Shown here in pieces: positions 51,026 to 63,247 of a stretch of 64,000 nt of DNA. Under the pieces are notes generated by a model. That model was not told the DNA's origin and did not search any database. It worked only from the letters and a program-made list of their open reading frames with translations. This DNA comes from Ciona savignyi (taxonomy: Eukaryota > Chordata > Ascidiacea > Phlebobranchia > Cionidae): assembly GCA_000149265.1 (NCBI GenBank), contig CH003364.1:2454359-2518358 (forward strand). The letters are read 5' to 3'. Position numbers and translations under genes: made by a program. Within the stretch, counting starts at the first letter, position 1. Every line of letters begins with the position of its first letter.

Positions 51026-53125
51026 AAACCGCAAAAGTTGCCTCCGGTGCGACGAAAACGTAAATTTCGCTTGGTTTGGTTTAGTTTCTGGGATCAACAC
51101 TCTCACTCGAAAGCTGCAACTTAATAACACGTTAATTGAATAAAACACTAAACACTTTAGAGGTATACACAGCAGTGGCATCAAGGCAATTTCCTGAAAT
51201 TTAGACTGTTGATATTTAGACGAATTTCCCTTTTCCGGCCAATAGCTCTAATGCTGCTTAGGCCTGAGTCTACAAGAGCAGTGCAATTGTAATATAAGTT
51301 TTTCTCTTAAACCTTTAATGGGCGCAATTACGAAAAAGGAACATGCAGAAATAAACTAGTTTTGGGTGGCTTGTGACATTTTTGGTACCCGTGCGGACTA
51401 AATATCAACAGTCGAAATTTCAGGAATTTTTTTTCTCTTTTCTATTTTCTTTAATTTCTGTGTGTTGTTGCAGTGGCCGTTTAATTAATGCGCGCACGGC
51501 TGTTTCTCATGTCAAAACATTTCCTGGTGTCAACTAACTATAATCCCCAAACCAACACTTCCAAGGTAATCCTCGCCACATAAAATAATAAAAAAAATCT
51601 GACACGCGGCAACTGCTATTCGGTTGTAAAACTCTTATAACATTCAATACCCAATAGCCAATACTCAATAAAAACAAGGTAAATCTATCACGAGGTACAA
51701 CGAGAAACTAACTTTTCAAATTCATTTAGACTGGACAGTAAATGGGAACAAAAAACGGCGAAAATTACAAATCAGTGCTTGCAGTCCCGCAAACGAACAA
51801 TCAATCGATACTTGCTGGTAAAATCGGCGGGAATGCCTGCAGGGTTGCAACATAAAATCAGTGGTAATAGATCAGGGATCGGCAAACCCTGGCACGCGAG
51901 TTGTATTTTTTTTACGCCACGCAGCGTGATTTGACGCACACGCAAAACTCCGTAGTAGAGGCACGCGCAAAGTTAAACTGCTTACGCTGCACAAAATTTA
52001 CAGTCTTACAATTCGTAAACCATACAAATCAACAGTCTAAACTACTAATATTCAAATTAGATAGTTGACTATGCAAACCGTATACAAAACATTGGCTGGC
52101 ACCTCAAGTTTCTTTTATTATAATATTGTTATTAAACCAGCATATACAAATAATAAACAACACACAAAGCAAAACAACAGAAACATTGAACCTTACATTA
52201 ACTCATCACATTAGCTACCACTTGCGGTTTTCTAGAAAGTTCCTTAAATGGGCCTATAAAGGGTATTTTTGTGGCTAAACCTACTTGCTGAACAAAAAGC
52301 TCATAAGATGCTAATTTAGCTATTTTCTATTATGCATGAAAATGATTTACTAAGGGCAAAAACTTTTTGCGATCGGCAAAATTGTTTTGCGAAACTGCCA
52401 ATCAGCAAACCGTTTTTTTCCCGATCGTCAAATCTTTTTCAGGCAGTAGGCAAACATTTTTTGCGACTTTTACGATGCCCCTTTTCAACCACAAGGATTT
52501 TCCAACCGTGGAAAGCTGTTTTACCCACTCGAAAGAGAATTATTCTGCAGATGGAATTTTAAGCTACATGTACGTGATATAGACTTCGCCATCTGAATGC
52601 AATTTAGTAAACAATACAACCGCAAAAATTGCCTCCGGTGCGACGAAAACGTAATTTTTGCTTGGTTTGGTTTAGTTTCTATGATCAACACTCTCACTCG
52701 AAAGCTGCAACTTAATAACAAGTAATTGTATAAAACACTAAACACTTTAGAGGTATGCATTGCAGTGGCATCAAGGCAATTTCCTGAAATTTCGACTGTT
52801 GATATTTAGACGTATTTTCCTTTTCCGGCCAACAGCTCTATTGCTGCTTAGGCCTGAGTCTACAAGAGCAGTGAAATTGTAATATAAGTTTTTCTCTTGA
52901 ACCTTTAATGAGCGCAATTACGAAAAAGAAGCATGCAGAAATATACTATAGTTTTGTGTGGCTTGTGATAGTGACATTCTTGGTACCTTTATATTAAGTT
53001 ATGTTAAAGTTGTTGCATGGGCCGTTTAATTAATGCGCGCACGGCTGTTTCTCATGTCAAAACATTTCCTGGTGTCAACTGGCTATAATTCCCGAAACAA
53101 TGCTTCCAAGGTAATCCTCCCCACA
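51026..53125. repeat. Two ~0.5 kb direct repeats flanking ~1 kb
   Basis: 51026-51590 and 52618-53125 share long stretches (CCGCAAAA(G/A)TTGCCTCCGG, GCTTGGTTTGGTTTAG, CGTTTAATTAATGCGCGCAC, CATTTCCTGGTGTCAACT). The ~1 kb between them corresponds to 36815-37850 of block A, where one related repeat (37885-38110) is seen. Either a tandem duplication or a small element with long terminal repeats would produce this. No coding potential. Confidence 0.65.
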
Positions 53126-54186
53126 TTACGCCATAACGTAGCAAGCTGACGTTTTGTGTAAACTCATTGTAATATACCATTATATTATTAGAAACGCGTT
53201 CTGAGTTGCGGACCTTAGCCGATATCTCCAAGCATGTGTTACGAACCGGTTTAACTGTATGAATTGTACTGTCTTAGCTTGCAATATACCAATAAAAAAT
53301 CTTTTGTAAGCAGTCGGTTTGCGAGTCATTAGAATTTTTGGCTGAGGCCTATTAGTTGGGGAACCTCAGGCCAGATTTAGTGCCAGCAATAGGCGCTAAC
53401 ACAAGTCTTAACAAAGCAAAATAAGGAAGATCCCCAAAGGCTTAACAACAACAAGCCATTTTAACAACAACAAGCCATTTTAAGTTTGTTTTGTTTTTAA
53501 ACAGGTGTATGCTGTATTGTTGTGGGGAATATACTAAAATAGTTTTTCCTTTAAACCGTAATTAATTTTCCACCACCTGGTTAGGACCAATGTTACACAA
53601 AATGACATGTTTACATATACACTAACAGAAGTAAGATTAATTGAATTTAAATCTATTACTAGGCCTATATTATTTATCAACATTTGCACTTAAAGCATAA
53701 CATATTATAAAAACTACAAATTAAAAATTGGTTCGGACAAAAATATAAACGGAAAATCCTAAAAAAGGTTAATTTGTGATAAACTTTAGTGAAGCAAGGC
53801 ACAATGCATAGAAGAAACATAGAGTTGTTGCAGATAATCATTCTTAGTTTTTATCTTTTTGGTTGAATAACTTTCTTGAATCGCGTGTAGCCTATGGCTC
53901 TACTTCATGCATTGCATTAACATGCAGTAAATGGTCAGGCGAGCAGAAGCAGACAATCGATCATTCAAAATCCTGCCACAAGAAGTCGATTTTTTACATT
54001 TAAAAATTAAAGCTTAGTTTTGCGACTTAAACACAAACCCTCACCGGGAACTCTTGTCGCTTTCACCCGAACAAACATTTGGGAATCATCAATATTGTTA
54101 CTCAGAAAAACACTTATATAAATACCCTGCCAAAGAGAGGGCCACATGTTATCTCCGAACGAGCATAGAGGTCTATTAATTGGTTT

Positions 54187-54500
54187 TATGCCATTGTGAG
54201 TGGCTTGTCGTTAACAAAATACTGACTGTCTGAAATAAATAGTGGCCTGTCTTCAAAAAAATAGTACACTGTCTTAAACCAAATACTGGTCTGCATTTAA
54301 ATGTGGCCTGTCCTCAGCCAAATATTAGCATATCTTATAAAAAGAGTGGCCTTAAAACAAGAGGCCGGTCTTTAAAAAAAGATTGGTACTACCTAAAAAA
54401 AGATTGGCATGTCTTCAGAATCAGTGACCTGTCTTCAAAAAAATACTGACAGGTATCAAAAATAAAGAAATCTGTTTCCAACAAAATAGTGAAATGTCGG
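54187..54500. repeat. Degenerate minisatellite, GGCCTGTCTTCAAAAAAATA-type unit
   Basis: About ten to twelve imperfect units of roughly 23-28 bases, each an (A)GTGGCCTGTCTT-like phrase followed by an A-rich run and ATACTG/GATTGG. Units diverge strongly, so it is old. Confidence 0.75.
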
Positions 54501-57500
54501 TAAAGTCAATTAGTTTAGTTTACTTTATTTTTTGTTTCCACGATGAAAACAGGAAGCAGAACCTTTGATAAAAATTTGGAAAACGGCAAAAAAGGCAAAA
54601 CGACAGTCGTTAGAACACGTCTTAAAACCAATCAATTATCAAGTTTCGGTATAATTAGACGCGGCCGCTTAACCCACATAAGAAATAAAATAAAAGAATA
54701 AATGTTTATAAAAAATTTACAATACGTCTCGAAGAAAAGTGTTCAGTAAAGCTACCCGTGCATTTGGGGAGCCGGCTTTATAGCAGAAGGGGTGGCCCGG
54801 AAAGTAGGCTATGTGCTACAGTGAAAAAAGAAAAAAAACTGAAAAATAAAATTCCACTAAAAAGCTTTAAATGCAACACTTACCTAGACATTTAAAAGTA
54901 AATTAAGTAAAAATAAATGGTTGGGCGTGAAGCATTCTAGATACTAGGTAACTGTTAGGGCCGGCTAAATATAAACATCAACAAAAAATTCCTTTCTAAA
55001 TAATAGTGCCATTGGCTTACTGCTATGTAGCAGTTACAACCTGCAGTGTAATATAACACTTTCGAGAGATAACCTCTATCGTCATGGTGGGTTTGGAGTA
55101 TTCAATTGTTGGATCGCATTGAAATTCACCATCGATTTATGTTGGTTTAAGTGTTTAGCTGTTTAATGTACACGGTAATAGTGTTAGCAGTTTTATATAC
55201 ATGGTAATATTATATTTTCTGTCTAAATTTTATATTTTAAGAGAATTTCGGTGGTAACTCGGGTATGTAGAATGCCTTTTTCTCACTTTTTTATTTTTTT
55301 AACCATATTACCAAACACCTTTAAAATATTTAACTCAATTGGACATTTCCTTTAATTTTATATGGATCGTAAAGATCACTAATTTTGGTGGAATTGAATT
55401 TCTGGGGATTTTCCGAAAAAAAAAACAGCTTTTTCATCCGCATAATAATAGTGTATTTGTTATTGTTTACGCATTCTATTTTGGGGTATTTTCAGGGTTT
55501 ACCGTTTTATTAAATAAAAATGTGTTTTTCTAATCCATGATACAAACATCTTTAGATTTGTTAAAAATTTAAAGTAAATATTTTTCCAACGCGGAGAAAT
55601 CGGCAATAACGTCAGCAGGAATTCTCCCTATTTTTTTAAAAAATAAATCAAGATCGATGCACACTATCGACATGTCAGTTAAAATTTCGGAAAGTTTCAA
55701 CCAAATAGATATCCAGCAGTTCTGCCCAATGTCGGGACGAAATAACATACCTGTCACGAGCGTGATGCAGAAAAAAATGAAATAAAGAAAGGAACACGCA
55801 GTAAAATTAAAACGTGTTGCCTTCGGAATCGAAGAGAATTCATAAATACGAGAAATTTTAACATGGTTCATGCTGTTTCTGAAGAACTGACTGAGGTCAC
55901 GTATACCAAGGATCGTTTATCAAAGGGTGCTCTTTAAATTTAAAATCAGGATAGGAGTCTCGACCGGTTAACTCCATGTGCTATCCATACCGTCTATTCA
56001 CACCGACCACAAAGAAATTGCTGCTGAAACAAAAACTTAACAAAGAAATTGTAACTGAATCACTTTACCCATTATAGTGATGACACAAAATAGCGGCCTT
56101 AAGAATTTTAAGATTGTGTCCCACTACAAAACTAAATTTGTTGCGGAACATACCAGTAATCAAAACACAAAACAAACTGCTAATCAAAACACAAAATTTG
56201 TAATGAAAAATTGTCTATAAGCGCAAAACACGAAGTTATTATATAGGCGTTTGGAAAATTGCAGAAAGGGGTAGCAGCTACAGCTTGGCTCACTGGGGTC
56301 AGACAGATCAAGGTCCGTGAGTTATGATAAGCGCAAGTATAATAATTACATTATAGTGTAAGCAAGTCCAGTTCGGACAAGGGACACCTTAGTTGTCAGA
56401 ATGAATCAGGTTGTTTGTGAGAAACTAGGCTCCTGTGTCATACAGACACAACATGTACAGCTTCCGGTACACAATGATGATTTTCAGGTTGTTGTTGTCG
56501 TTACTTAAATAGCTCTAGTACAGACCTATAGTGTTTGTCACTGTAAAAAAAGTATAGAACATTTGGCCTATAATAGTGTTTATACATCATTGATAAAGTT
56601 AACAAATGTCCGTTTCCGCACCGGTATACTAGCGTTCTTGTCGCAATAGCTCCCGGATGTACTCGATTTATTTTTAGACGTAGTTTATCTGAGCATTACA
56701 TGGCTACTGCAGGAACTTCATTGGCCTATAAGCTTGTTCATTGTCCAGCCCAACAGTGCCACAGAAACTATATTCTCATTGTTTCGCCAACCAGCGCGGC
56801 CTGTGGTTGTTGACACACGTAGCTCGATATTAAACTAAGGGTATATTGCGTTGATATTATATAAAGGAAGGAAATGGTTTTGTATCGGGAAAATAACGCA
56901 GGTCAATTGTAACACTTAATATAGAAGCCTGATGCGTAAAATTATATATTTTTATTTATTTTAGTCTATATTCTTGATTGTTTTGAGAATTGGAAAGCGA
57001 AAGCGATGGCTCCGTATATACGGCTTTATTCATAGATTTCTGTAAATACAAATCTTCCCGAATGCGATGCTAGAGTACAAAGACAGGACATGCGTCAACC
57101 CAGCATTAGCATGAGTAACCGGTTCTTGCCAGAATAGGACAGATATCAAGTCGCAGACGGGAGCAGTGATACATATAGCTATATAGCAAGAAATTTAATC
57201 TAAGGAGATATATAGTTTTCAAGCAATGTTTCAATGACTGCTTAAACTAATGTATGCTTGGGATTACAACATGTTTAACATTCCAAGGAAACAGCGTATG
57301 TTAAACATAAGGAGCGGTATGTTATTCTCGTACACCTGTATGACGCAATAAACTACAGATTGAAGAATCCAGTTGCATGTTAAGCAGTGCGTATAACACG
57401 CACTAGATACTTTTATAACCCACGAGACAGTATTCGTAATAACGCCTTTTGTATGTATTTGTTAGGCAGGTTAACAAAAGCTTCCGGTAACTTCCACACG

Positions 57501-57958
57501 ATACTGTTAGGCCGATTTAAGGAACTGGTAACCTTATATGCAAAAGTAACTACCGCATATGTATTAGGTGTATTCGTTTTCAAAGGTATGGGCGTTTAAT
57601 GTTCAGATATGCCAGTAGTTCAGCACGTATCAATATTGTTGCGCTTGTTACAAAAGATATAGCTAGTTCTTTATTCTATAAGAAAATACCGTTTTTGCAT
57701 GACAACAAACGATCACGAATTCAATTGTCTGGCTTTACGTTATATGATACTTAATCGTTGAAAGGTTACTGAAAAGGAGATATACGCCGATGGTCTATTT
57801 ATGTTAATCGTATATACACTAACAATCGTAATTTCTAACGTTCTTTCTAATGAATTTTATGCATACCTAATTAAGTAACCATTCATTACCATGGTATTTT
57901 TAATTTCCTTGTGAATAACTGCACATGCGTTCCTAAGGTAAGTTTTTTGTTGGATTTA

Positions 57959-58020
57959 CCGTCGTATTACGGCGTAGAAATAACGTCGTATTACCGCATG
58001 GATTTAACGTCGTATTACAA
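57959..58020. repeat. 24-base tandem repeat, three units, just upstream of the desaturase start
   Basis: (A/C)CGTCGTATTAC recurs at 57959, 57983 and 58007, exactly 24 bases apart, with TGGATTTA-like spacers. The last unit ends about 30 bases before the ATG at 58051, so the array lies in the 5' UTR or core promoter. Confidence 0.8.
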
Positions 58021-58050
58021 CCTAGGGATTTAAATTTTCGTCTTAAGACT

Positions 58051-61000
58051 ATGAGTCCAAATAAAGAAGATACGTATGGTGTACACAACAGAAGGGATAG
58101 CAGCACACATTCTCCCGCATCGGGCACTGCTCCCGAAAAGGATGAGAACCGAAAACTAGTAGGTTACAATGGAAAGTGGTACGATGTGACCCAATTTGCT
58201 GATGTGCACCCTGGGGGAGAGGTCATCAATATGTATGTTGGAAGAGACGCCACTTATGTCATGGACGGTATGCACAGATTCGATGTGCTTAAAGGACGAA
58301 AAGCAGGTACCCTATGCATTTCCCTAATTGGCAGTCTACTGTATTATAGGCATAATACGAAAATAACGTAGTGATAACACAGCAAAATATACGCAATTAT
58401 CAAGGTATTAACGAAGGATGCCTAAGCTAACTAGATTATGTAAAAACAGACATGTAAATATACAGCGACATAAACGCATATGTAATAACATCCGGTTACG
58501 TAGTTATTAGATTAAATGGCCCGTGATAACTTTACAAAGACAAGTATGACGTGTTTATGTTCTTCTTAAATACTTAACAAGTAAACGCATATTATTTTTA
58601 ATAACAAACAACTTACAAATTTTACCAATATTAATTCTACCTGCACAAGTTTTGTCTTTCTTATATTAACATATACATATATTTGTAATATATGTATATA
58701 CAGGAGAGAGATAAGAACCGATATTTCATATAATGATACTGTGGTAGGAAGCTGTTTAATGACCGGTGTTCCTGTTTACAGTTGGATCTTATGTCAGAAA
58801 ACGAGATCCGTTCGGTGAGGACATGAACAGGCTAGAGAAAAAGTTACGAAACGGAGGATATTATGACGAAAGGTAAACAGTTATAGTTTAGCAAATCTTA
58901 TACTCCGAATTGGTAAAACGCAAGTTCCTGCGTAATACGTCGGCGGAAGGTAACCTCGTGCCAACAGCAGAGTTACCGAATTTATTGCATTATGATAAAT
59001 GAGATAATAGAGTACAACGTTTTCCCCCTAATGAGCGGCTAGTTTCGATCACACCACCCTTCAGTTGACAATGCGACGCGTGACAATGCGATATACATAC
59101 ACCCTGACAGTTTTTCTCTCTGTCATAGTTATAATACCCATGTGTACTACTACCAATGACTTTTAGCTGGTATGTTGAAATACCGACAACTTATAAGCCA
59201 TCTATGTAACCATCTACATTAATCTCAGTCTTTTCTTCGCGCTCGGAAAGTGTCTACTCACTGTGTCAGTGATTATTCTTGTTTTCATTCTTGCAATTAC
59301 TGGCGTATGTGATCGAAACTGGACAAGCAGATTCGGAACCGCATTTTTGCTCGCATTATTCTGGCAACAAAGTGGAATTCTTATGCATGATTTCATGCAC
59401 AGCCAGGTTTCACGTCATTTTTTATGTTATTTCCGAGAAATATATATCCTAAATACCACCTACAAGATTGGTATTAAATACCCAATTATAGCCTATATAC
59501 AACTTATTTCCTCTATTTTTATTACAAAAATAAAAATGAAACTTATATAAAAATAACACACTATATAGCCTACCATTGATATCTGGTTTATATAAGCTAT
59601 ATGACAAGAAACGTGTATATGACCTTATTTGACATTAGGGTTTTAGACGAAGAAAATGGGACGAAAAGTTCGGTGTGTTTTTTGGGACGTTTTGCTTTGG
59701 AATCAGTGCACGATGGTGGAAAGATGAACACATAATACATCACTCTTTCACAAATACGGTTTGCTACGAAACTGGGTTTGTTGATCCACAAGCCAACGAG
59801 GATGTGTGGGCACAAAACGAAAAGCTGTTTCCGTTTCATACTGGCAAACTAGCCACCTTGTTCATATATGTAAGAACCTTTTCGACAGTATATGTTAGTA
59901 CTCGATTTATGTAATTAGAAACTTAAACACATCAGTTATGTGCATGGACATGCACACGTAAGACTATTTGATTAATCGGTTAACAATTGTGCTAACTACG
60001 ATATTGGAAAAGGGAGGTAAAATCCTATATTGTTGTCTGTAAACACGTTTTAATTAAATCCTCGGTAAACGTGCTTCTAGACCTGCTTTAAGTCTTGAAA
60101 TAAGGCAGGGATAATGTTTTTTTTTAGAAACTGATTTGAAATCATTTTACCAGGTGCAACACTATATCTTCGTTCCACTGGCCGTCTGTGCTGGCAGGGT
60201 AGGAATTACCCTTGATTCTTTAAGGGAGGAAAAAAGGCGCGACATTTGGTTAGCGTGGATTGGCCACATGAGCTGGGTTGCTGCATTACTATACAATTTC
60301 TCAACACCATCATCCGCTGCATTTGTATACGTCTGCGCTGCTATGATGCAGGGGGTTCTTCATGTTCAGTTGATTTTGAATCATTACTGTAAGAGGTTCT
60401 ATACAAAGGAGGAACATCATTCGATGGTAAGATTTTGCCTCACTGAATATTTGAGAAATATAACAATTACCATATACGTGTCGTGCATTCAGCTAATAAT
60501 GTGCTATATGTGCCGACAATATGGCATACAGCTAACAGCTTACGCCACCAGTTAAATTGATCTCATTGTTTGTTAAACGATGTATCGCTCACAATTTGAG
60601 TATCATAGTTTCGGACAGCCCAGCAAGTGACGTATGCCTGAAACGCAACTGTCCCATCATTTAATACACAAGCCTCCGGAAACCTGACTATAAAAAAAAC
60701 AATACAGAGCGTTTAGTGGCACATTGAAAAACATGCAAAGCTATATAGCAGTTACCAATATGTTACTGAAGTAATGAATCACACGAAATCACTAATTATG
60801 GGTCCCAATTGAAAAATTGGGACACATATTGTTTTTGTCCGTTTTTTTTTTTTCTTTTTTTTTTTTTTTTCTTCTTTTTTTTCTTCGTCAAAGGTTTGAC
60901 AGGCATGGCATGGCGCCCCGACATCTACCAGAAGGAATAATGGAATCGTAATGAAACTTAGCCATTTGTTAGACAACATGGTCTAAATATGCAGAAACCA

Positions 61001-63247
61001 AAATTTTGGGTGATAAATCAAGGGGAATTCCCCTGGGAGTTTAAAAACCAAAACGGTATTTTTTATAAAAAAATTAGCTTTTTGTGGCATATCGCTTAAA
61101 CAGCTGCTCCAATTTGAATAAGATTTGGTAAAATGTAAGTACATTAGACATTGATTTAACTATTGAAAAAAATAAAAAAATTACCTAGGGAAATACCCTA
61201 AAAATAAGATTTTGTTCTCAAATCATGATTGTGACAGGCATGGCATGGCGCCCCGACATCTACCAGAAGGAATAATGGAATCATAATGAAACTTAGCCAT
61301 TTGTTAGACAACATGGTCTAGATATGCAGAAACCAAAATTTTGGGTGATAAATCAAGGGGAATTCCCCTGGGAGGTTAAAAACCAAAACGGTATTTTTTA
61401 TAAAAAAATTAGCTTTTTGTGGCATAGCGCTTAAACAGCTGCTCCAATTTAAATAAGATTTGGTAGAATGTAAGTGCATTAGACACTAATTTAACACTTA
61501 AAAAAAATAAAAAATTTACCTAGGGAAATACCCTAAAAATAAGATTTTGTTCTCAAATCATGATTGTGACAGGCATGGCATGGCGCCCCGACATCTACCA
61601 GAAGGAATAATGGAATCGTAATGAAACTTAGCCATTTGTTAGACAACATGTTCTAGATATGCAGAAACCAAAATTTTGGGTGATAAATCAAGGGGAATTC
61701 CCCTGGGAGGTTAAAAACCAAAACGGTATTTTTTAATAAAAAAATTAGCTTTTTGTGGCATAGCGCTTAAACAGCTGCTCCAATTTGAATAAGATTTGGT
61801 AGAATGTAAGTTCATTAGACACTGATTTAACACTTGGAAAAAAAAATTACCTAGGGAAATACCCTAAAAATAAGATTTTGTTCTCAAATCATGATTGTGA
61901 CAGGCATGGCATGGCGCCCCGACATCTACCAGAAGGAATAATGGAATCGTAATAAAACTTAGCCAGTTGTTAGACAACATGGTCTAGATATGCAGAAACC
62001 AAAATTTTGGGTTATGAATCCAGGGGAATTCCCATAAGACGTTAAAAACCAAAACGTTTTTTTTCTAATAAATTAGCTTTTGGGGGCATAGCGCTTGAAC
62101 GGCTGCTCTAATTTTGATCAGATTCGGTGAAATGTTGGACCATTAGACACTTTGTGCCAATTAAAAAATAGAAAACATTTACTTAGGGTAATTTCCTTGA
62201 AAACGAAGATATGTTCTTGATCTACGATTGTAACAGACATGCCATATCGCACTGACATCTCTAATAAGCAGTATACAAGTCAGATTAAAACTTTAAGAAT
62301 TGTTCCATAACATAAGTCACTTATAAAAACAGAAACTTATCTACTAAACCCAGGGGAATTTCCAGAAACCATTAAAAAATAAATTGGGCTGTTTTGGGAA
62401 TTTAGCCTTATTTCACTACAGTGCTTGAAAAGAAGCTTTAATTTAAAATATTTGTGGTGAAATGTTCGTAAATTTTAGACGTTTATCTTTTATTTAACTG
62501 CACATGAAAAATAAGTTTGGTTGGTTAACTATGGGACCCATGCGTTTATGCTTGCAGAAACAAACTATATACTCGGTGTATAAAATACAAATTATGATTA
62601 GGGACCCTGTAGCATGAATATATGGCACACAACATGTGTTTTACAAATAGTGGTGGTTAAACACGTGGTTGACACTTTCTAGTTACTGAGTTGTAGCATA
62701 ATATACGTTCTTATTTTGTTTATTTCCGGGAATGGGTGAGATTTACATAGCTCCTTCACTTAGCGTTGAGAGTCGGTTTTCTGTGCTAAAGTTTTTAAAA
62801 TGAAAAAAGCGGCTGTCGTCGTCCATTACGTCCTTGGATGCGGCACTTAACGGACATCGGCCGCACCCAGTTTCCTAAGTTCCGTATTGCCCAAAAGTTA
62901 TTTTACCATAATCTGTATTCTTACTGCTTTTTGAAATTTTTTTTGTTTCATAATTTACCACCTTTTCGCATCAGGATTATTACCGAGCAATGATTGAAGC
63001 AAATCTGAACATCACTTGTCCGGTCTGGATGGATTGGTTTCACGGAGGTCTTAACTTTCATCATGAGCATCACTGTTTCCCCCGCTTACCTAGAAATCGC
63101 ATGCGGGAAGTGTCGAGCATGATCAGGGAAATTTGCAAGACGCATAATGTCCATTATGACGAGTGTAGCTTTTCCACAGCCCTCAGGAGAACGTTGATAA
63201 ACATGTTCCAAAAGAGCAAGCAGTTTACAGAAGCTACTGCTTCATGA
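58051..63247 (+). CDS. Cytochrome b5-fused front-end fatty acyl desaturase
   Basis: A membrane di-iron enzyme of the ER that inserts a cis double bond between an existing one and the carboxyl end of a long-chain acyl group, with electrons from its own heme domain. The regiospecificity cannot be read. Exons 58051-58306, 58782-58872, 59167-59205, 59229-59406, 59639-59869, 60154-60426 and 62975-63247 keep phase and give 446 residues, the usual FADS length. The b5 domain has HPGG at 53-56 and a second heme His at about 75. Histidine boxes are HDFMH (182-186), HIIHH (219-223) and HHEHH (385-389). The third box has His where front-end enzymes carry Gln. WQQSGILMHDFMHSQ and ISARWWKDEHIIHH look closer to fungal/protist-type front-end desaturases than to vertebrate FADS1/2. 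Intron 3 is only 23 bases (59206-59228), so that junction needs transcript support. Confidence 0.9.
60835..60886. repeat. Pyrimidine tract, T with scattered C
   Basis: Almost uninterrupted T with occasional C, immediately before the first unit of the 335 bp array in desaturase intron 6. Confidence 0.85.
60898..62565 (+). repeat. Tandem array of about five 335 bp units in desaturase intron 6
   Basis: Units begin GACAGGCATGGCATGGCGCC at 60898, 61233, 61568 and 61899; a fifth, diverged unit begins near 62232 (AACAGACATGCCATATCGC). Spacing is 335, 335, 331 and 333 bases. The first three are nearly identical, the fourth diverges in its second half and the fifth is strongly diverged, so expansion seems to have proceeded at the left end. 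No open frame spans a unit. Shared landmarks are CCCGACATCTACCAGAAGG, AATTCCCCTGGGAG and TACCTAGGGAAATACCCTAA. Confidence 0.95.
62800..62880 (+). repeat. SINE fragment near the desaturase last exon
   Basis: GTCCTTGGATGCGGCACTTAACGGACATCGGCCGCACCCAG matches the SINE body segment GTCCTTGGACAAGGCACTTAACGG...; head and tail are not recognisable. Confidence 0.5.

Larger units (their letters stand above)
38390..53120. repeat. Tandem segmental duplication, block B (SLC22 copy B)
   Basis: Direct-oriented partner of block A. It is longer because of the LTR element at 42572-47083 and an extra ~1.6 kb upstream that includes a doubled ~0.5 kb stretch. Without these the two blocks align from end to end. 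Confidence 0.85.
53126..58050. other. Long intergenic region, no recognised gene
   Basis: It separates the SLC22 blocks from the desaturase. It holds a degenerate minisatellite (54187-54500) and a 24-base tandem repeat just upstream of the desaturase. A 100-codon minus-strand frame at 55569-55871 contains one hydrophobic stretch (FLYFIFFCITLVTGML) but matches nothing I know and has no splice support. The rest is AT-rich without visible features. Confidence 0.5.

Noticed and set aside
55569-55871. 100-codon minus-strand frame with a hydrophobic stretch
   Set aside because: No recognisable family, no splice partners, no repeat of it elsewhere in the window; a chance frame is as likely.
60779-60979. 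Minus-strand frame with a long Lys run
   Set aside because: The Lys run is the T-rich tract read backwards, and the rest is the first satellite unit.
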